From Lachnospiraceae bacterium (GTDB lineage Bacteria; Bacillota; Clostridia; Lachnospirales; Lachnospiraceae), in NCBI GenBank assembly GCA_009774235.1, contig VSNJ01000087.1, positions 1-16,008 of the forward strand: a DNA stretch of 16,008 nt, in the 5' to 3' direction. Both the position numbers and the translations under genes were made by a program. The notes beneath the pieces were generated by a model. The model made no database searches. It was not told the DNA's origin and worked only from the letters and a program-made list of their open reading frames with translations. Shown here one piece after another: positions 14,756-16,008 of the stretch (positions within the stretch are counted from its first letter, which is position 1; each line of letters starts with the position of its first letter).

Positions 14756-16008
14756 ATGAGGAAGAAGCCAAAAAGATTAGCCGCTCTATTATTATCCCTT
14801 CTAATGGTCATTTCAATGATACCTACCACTGGATTGACTGTTGAAGCAGCTACAAAACCTATACTTGCTAAAAAGTCAGTTAGTATTGTAATCAGCGGAA
14901 CATCCAAGATAAAGGTGAAAAATGCGCCAAAAGGAGCAAAAATTACATACAAATCCGCCAAAAAGAGTATTGCCACTGTATCGAAACAGGGCAAGGTTAA
15001 GGGTCTAAAAAGCGGAACTACAAAAATAACTGTTTCTGTGAAGAAAAGCTCAAAAACAACCAAATTAACTTATAAAGTCACTGTCAAGAAACCCAAGCTA
15101 TCAAAAAGCAAGCTGTCCTTAAAATCAGGAAATACAGCTAGGCTTTCCGTAAAAAACAAACCAAAGAAAGCCCAATATACTTGGCAATCAAATAATCCTA
15201 AAGTTGCTACAGTAAATAGAAACGGTAAAGTAGTGACTAAAGCCAAGGGAACAGCAAACATTAAGGTAAAAGTAAAAACCGCAAAGAAAACTTATAGTTT
15301 GTCATGCAAAGTAACAGTAAAACCAACATCTGACACTCCAACTACTCCAACTGATATAAAGCAGACTTGCACCGTAACATTCGACAGCAATGGTGGGAGT
15401 GCAGTTGCATCCCAGACTGTGGAAAAAAATGCTCAGGTTACCCAGCCAGCTGACCCGACACGTAATGGTTATACTTTTGGTGGATGGTATACTGCGGCAA
15501 GCGGCGGACAGAAGTTTGACTTCAACACTGCCATTACTGAAAATTTAACACTGTATGCTCATTGGAGCGAAGTTTCAGGTGTTGTTCCACCACCTGTGCC
15601 AGCAACTACATGCACCGTAACATTTGACAGCAATGGTGGCAGCTCCGTAGCATCGCAAACTGTGGATAAAAATACTTTAGCTACCCGCCCAACTGACCCG
15701 ACACGCAATGGTTACACTTTTGGTGGATGGTATACTGCGGCAAGTGGCGGACAGAAGTTTGACTTCAACACTGCCATTACTGAAAATTTAATGCTGTATG
15801 CTCATTGGAACGAAGTTTCAGGTGTTGTTCCACCACCTGTGCCAGCAACTACATACACCGTAACATTTGACAGCAATGGTGGCAGCTCCGTAGCATCGCA
15901 AACTGTGGATAAAAATACTCTAGCTACCCAGCCAACTGACCCGACACGCAATGGTTACACTTTTGGTGGATGGTATACTGCGGCAAGTGGCGGACAGAAG
16001 TTTGACTT
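14756..16008 (+). CDS. Secreted surface protein with Big_2-like domains and Listeria-Bacteroides repeats (3' end outside window)
   Basis: The frame runs from ATG 14756 off the right edge; 417 codons are visible. AAAGGA lies 10 bases upstream, and an ATG at 14729 has no such site. A signal peptide begins MRKKPKRLAALLLSLLMVISM and ends near VEAA. Two Big_2-like Ig domains follow (about residues 36-110 and 114-190), with the usual SKIKVKNAPKGAKITYKS, SIATVSKQGKVKGLKSGTTKITV and PKVATVNRNGKVVTKAKGTANIKVKV motifs. A Thr/Pro linker leads into Listeria-Bacteroides (Flg_new) repeats: TVTFDSNGGS, DPTRNGYTFGGWYTAASGG, LYAHW. Such proteins are exported and bind surfaces or ligands. The C-terminal anchor or effector domain lies outside the window. 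Confidence 0.9.
   Translation, partial: MRKKPKRLAALLLSLLMVISMIPTTGLTVEAATKPILAKKSVSIVISGTSKIKVKNAPKGAKITYKSAKKSIATVSKQGKVKGLKSGTTKITVSVKKSSKTTKLTYKVTVKKPKLSKSKLSLKSGNTARLSVKNKPKKAQYTWQSNNPKVATVNRNGKVVTKAKGTANIKVKVKTAKKTYSLSCKVTVKPTSDTPTTPTDIKQTCTVTFDSNGGSAVASQTVEKNAQVTQPADPTRNGYTFGGWYTAASGGQKFDFNTAITENLTLYAHWSEVSGVVPPPVPATTCTVTFDSNGGSSVASQTVDKNTLATRPTDPTRNGYTFGGWYTAASGGQKFDFNTAITENLMLYAHWNEVSGVVPPPVPATTYTVTFDSNGGSSVASQTVDKNTLATQPTDPTRNGYTFGGWYTAASGGQKFD
15368..16008 (+). repeat. Tandem 243-bp coding repeats (81-residue Listeria-Bacteroides modules)
   Basis: Units start at 15368, 15611 and 15854, exactly 243 bp apart, and the third is cut by the window edge. Units 2 and 3 are nearly identical over the visible part. 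Unit 1 is more diverged in its first third. Each unit ends in a proline-rich linker (VVPPPVPAT) before the next TVTFDSNGG. Further copies may follow. Confidence 0.93.

Noticed and set aside
14518..14844. 108-codon frame on the plus strand
   Set aside because: It starts at a TTG without a ribosome binding site and overlaps the signal-peptide coding region of the surface protein in another frame.

Overview
The window looks like an accessory stretch of a low-GC Gram-positive chromosome, most likely a gut Lachnospiraceae-type clostridium. The reasons are the AT-rich coding style, choline-binding-type cell-wall repeats, an MBOAT/DHHW surface acyltransferase pair, Big_2-type Ig-like domains with Listeria-Bacteroides repeats, and strong AGGAGG-type ribosome binding sites. 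No rRNA, tRNA or CRISPR array was seen. The species cannot be named from the sequence.

Left block (1-4910, plus strand): a cell-envelope gene cluster. The 3' part of a protein with cell-wall-binding repeats and a transglutaminase-like domain is followed by an MBOAT O-acyltransferase, a DHHW (AlgX/AlgJ-like) partner and a small predicted lipoprotein. Gaps between the first three genes are 20-26 bp, so they are probably one operon for O-acylating an extracellular polymer. The intergenic stretch after the lipoprotein gene can fold into a long closed structure followed by a good intrinsic terminator, so it may encode a structured RNA.

Second block (4921-6743): mobile-DNA wreckage. A minus-strand gene of unknown function is split by an 898-bp IS630-family element with inverted repeats and a TA target duplication. 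Removing the element and one TA restores the reading frame exactly. The upstream end of the same gene is cut off beside a decayed ISAs1-family transposase fragment.

Third block (6810-11803): a regulatory and epigenetic module. A minus-strand HTH regulator is divergent from an orphan C5-cytosine DNA methyltransferase. A 431-aa protein with a ParB/KorB-like N-terminal region comes next, then a toxin-antitoxin-like pair: an MqsR-like small protein and an MqsA-HTH/Panacea (DUF4065) protein. The pair has its own consensus promoter with a perfect palindromic operator. No restriction endonuclease or integrase was recognised, so the module could be a phage- or ICE-derived remnant or a compact defence/addiction cassette.

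Fourth block (11804-14353): a gene-poor 700-bp stretch, then an rve-type transposase fragment interrupted at its D-N-G motif by a complete 1476-bp ISAs1-family element. That element has perfect 19-bp inverted repeats, but its transposase gene is frameshifted in a G run. Its 5' end carries an inverted repeat overlapping the promoter and ribosome binding site, as expected for protection against read-through transcription.

Right end (14756-16008+): the start of a large secreted surface protein with a signal peptide, two Big_2-like domains and near-identical 243-bp Listeria-Bacteroides repeats. It runs off the window.
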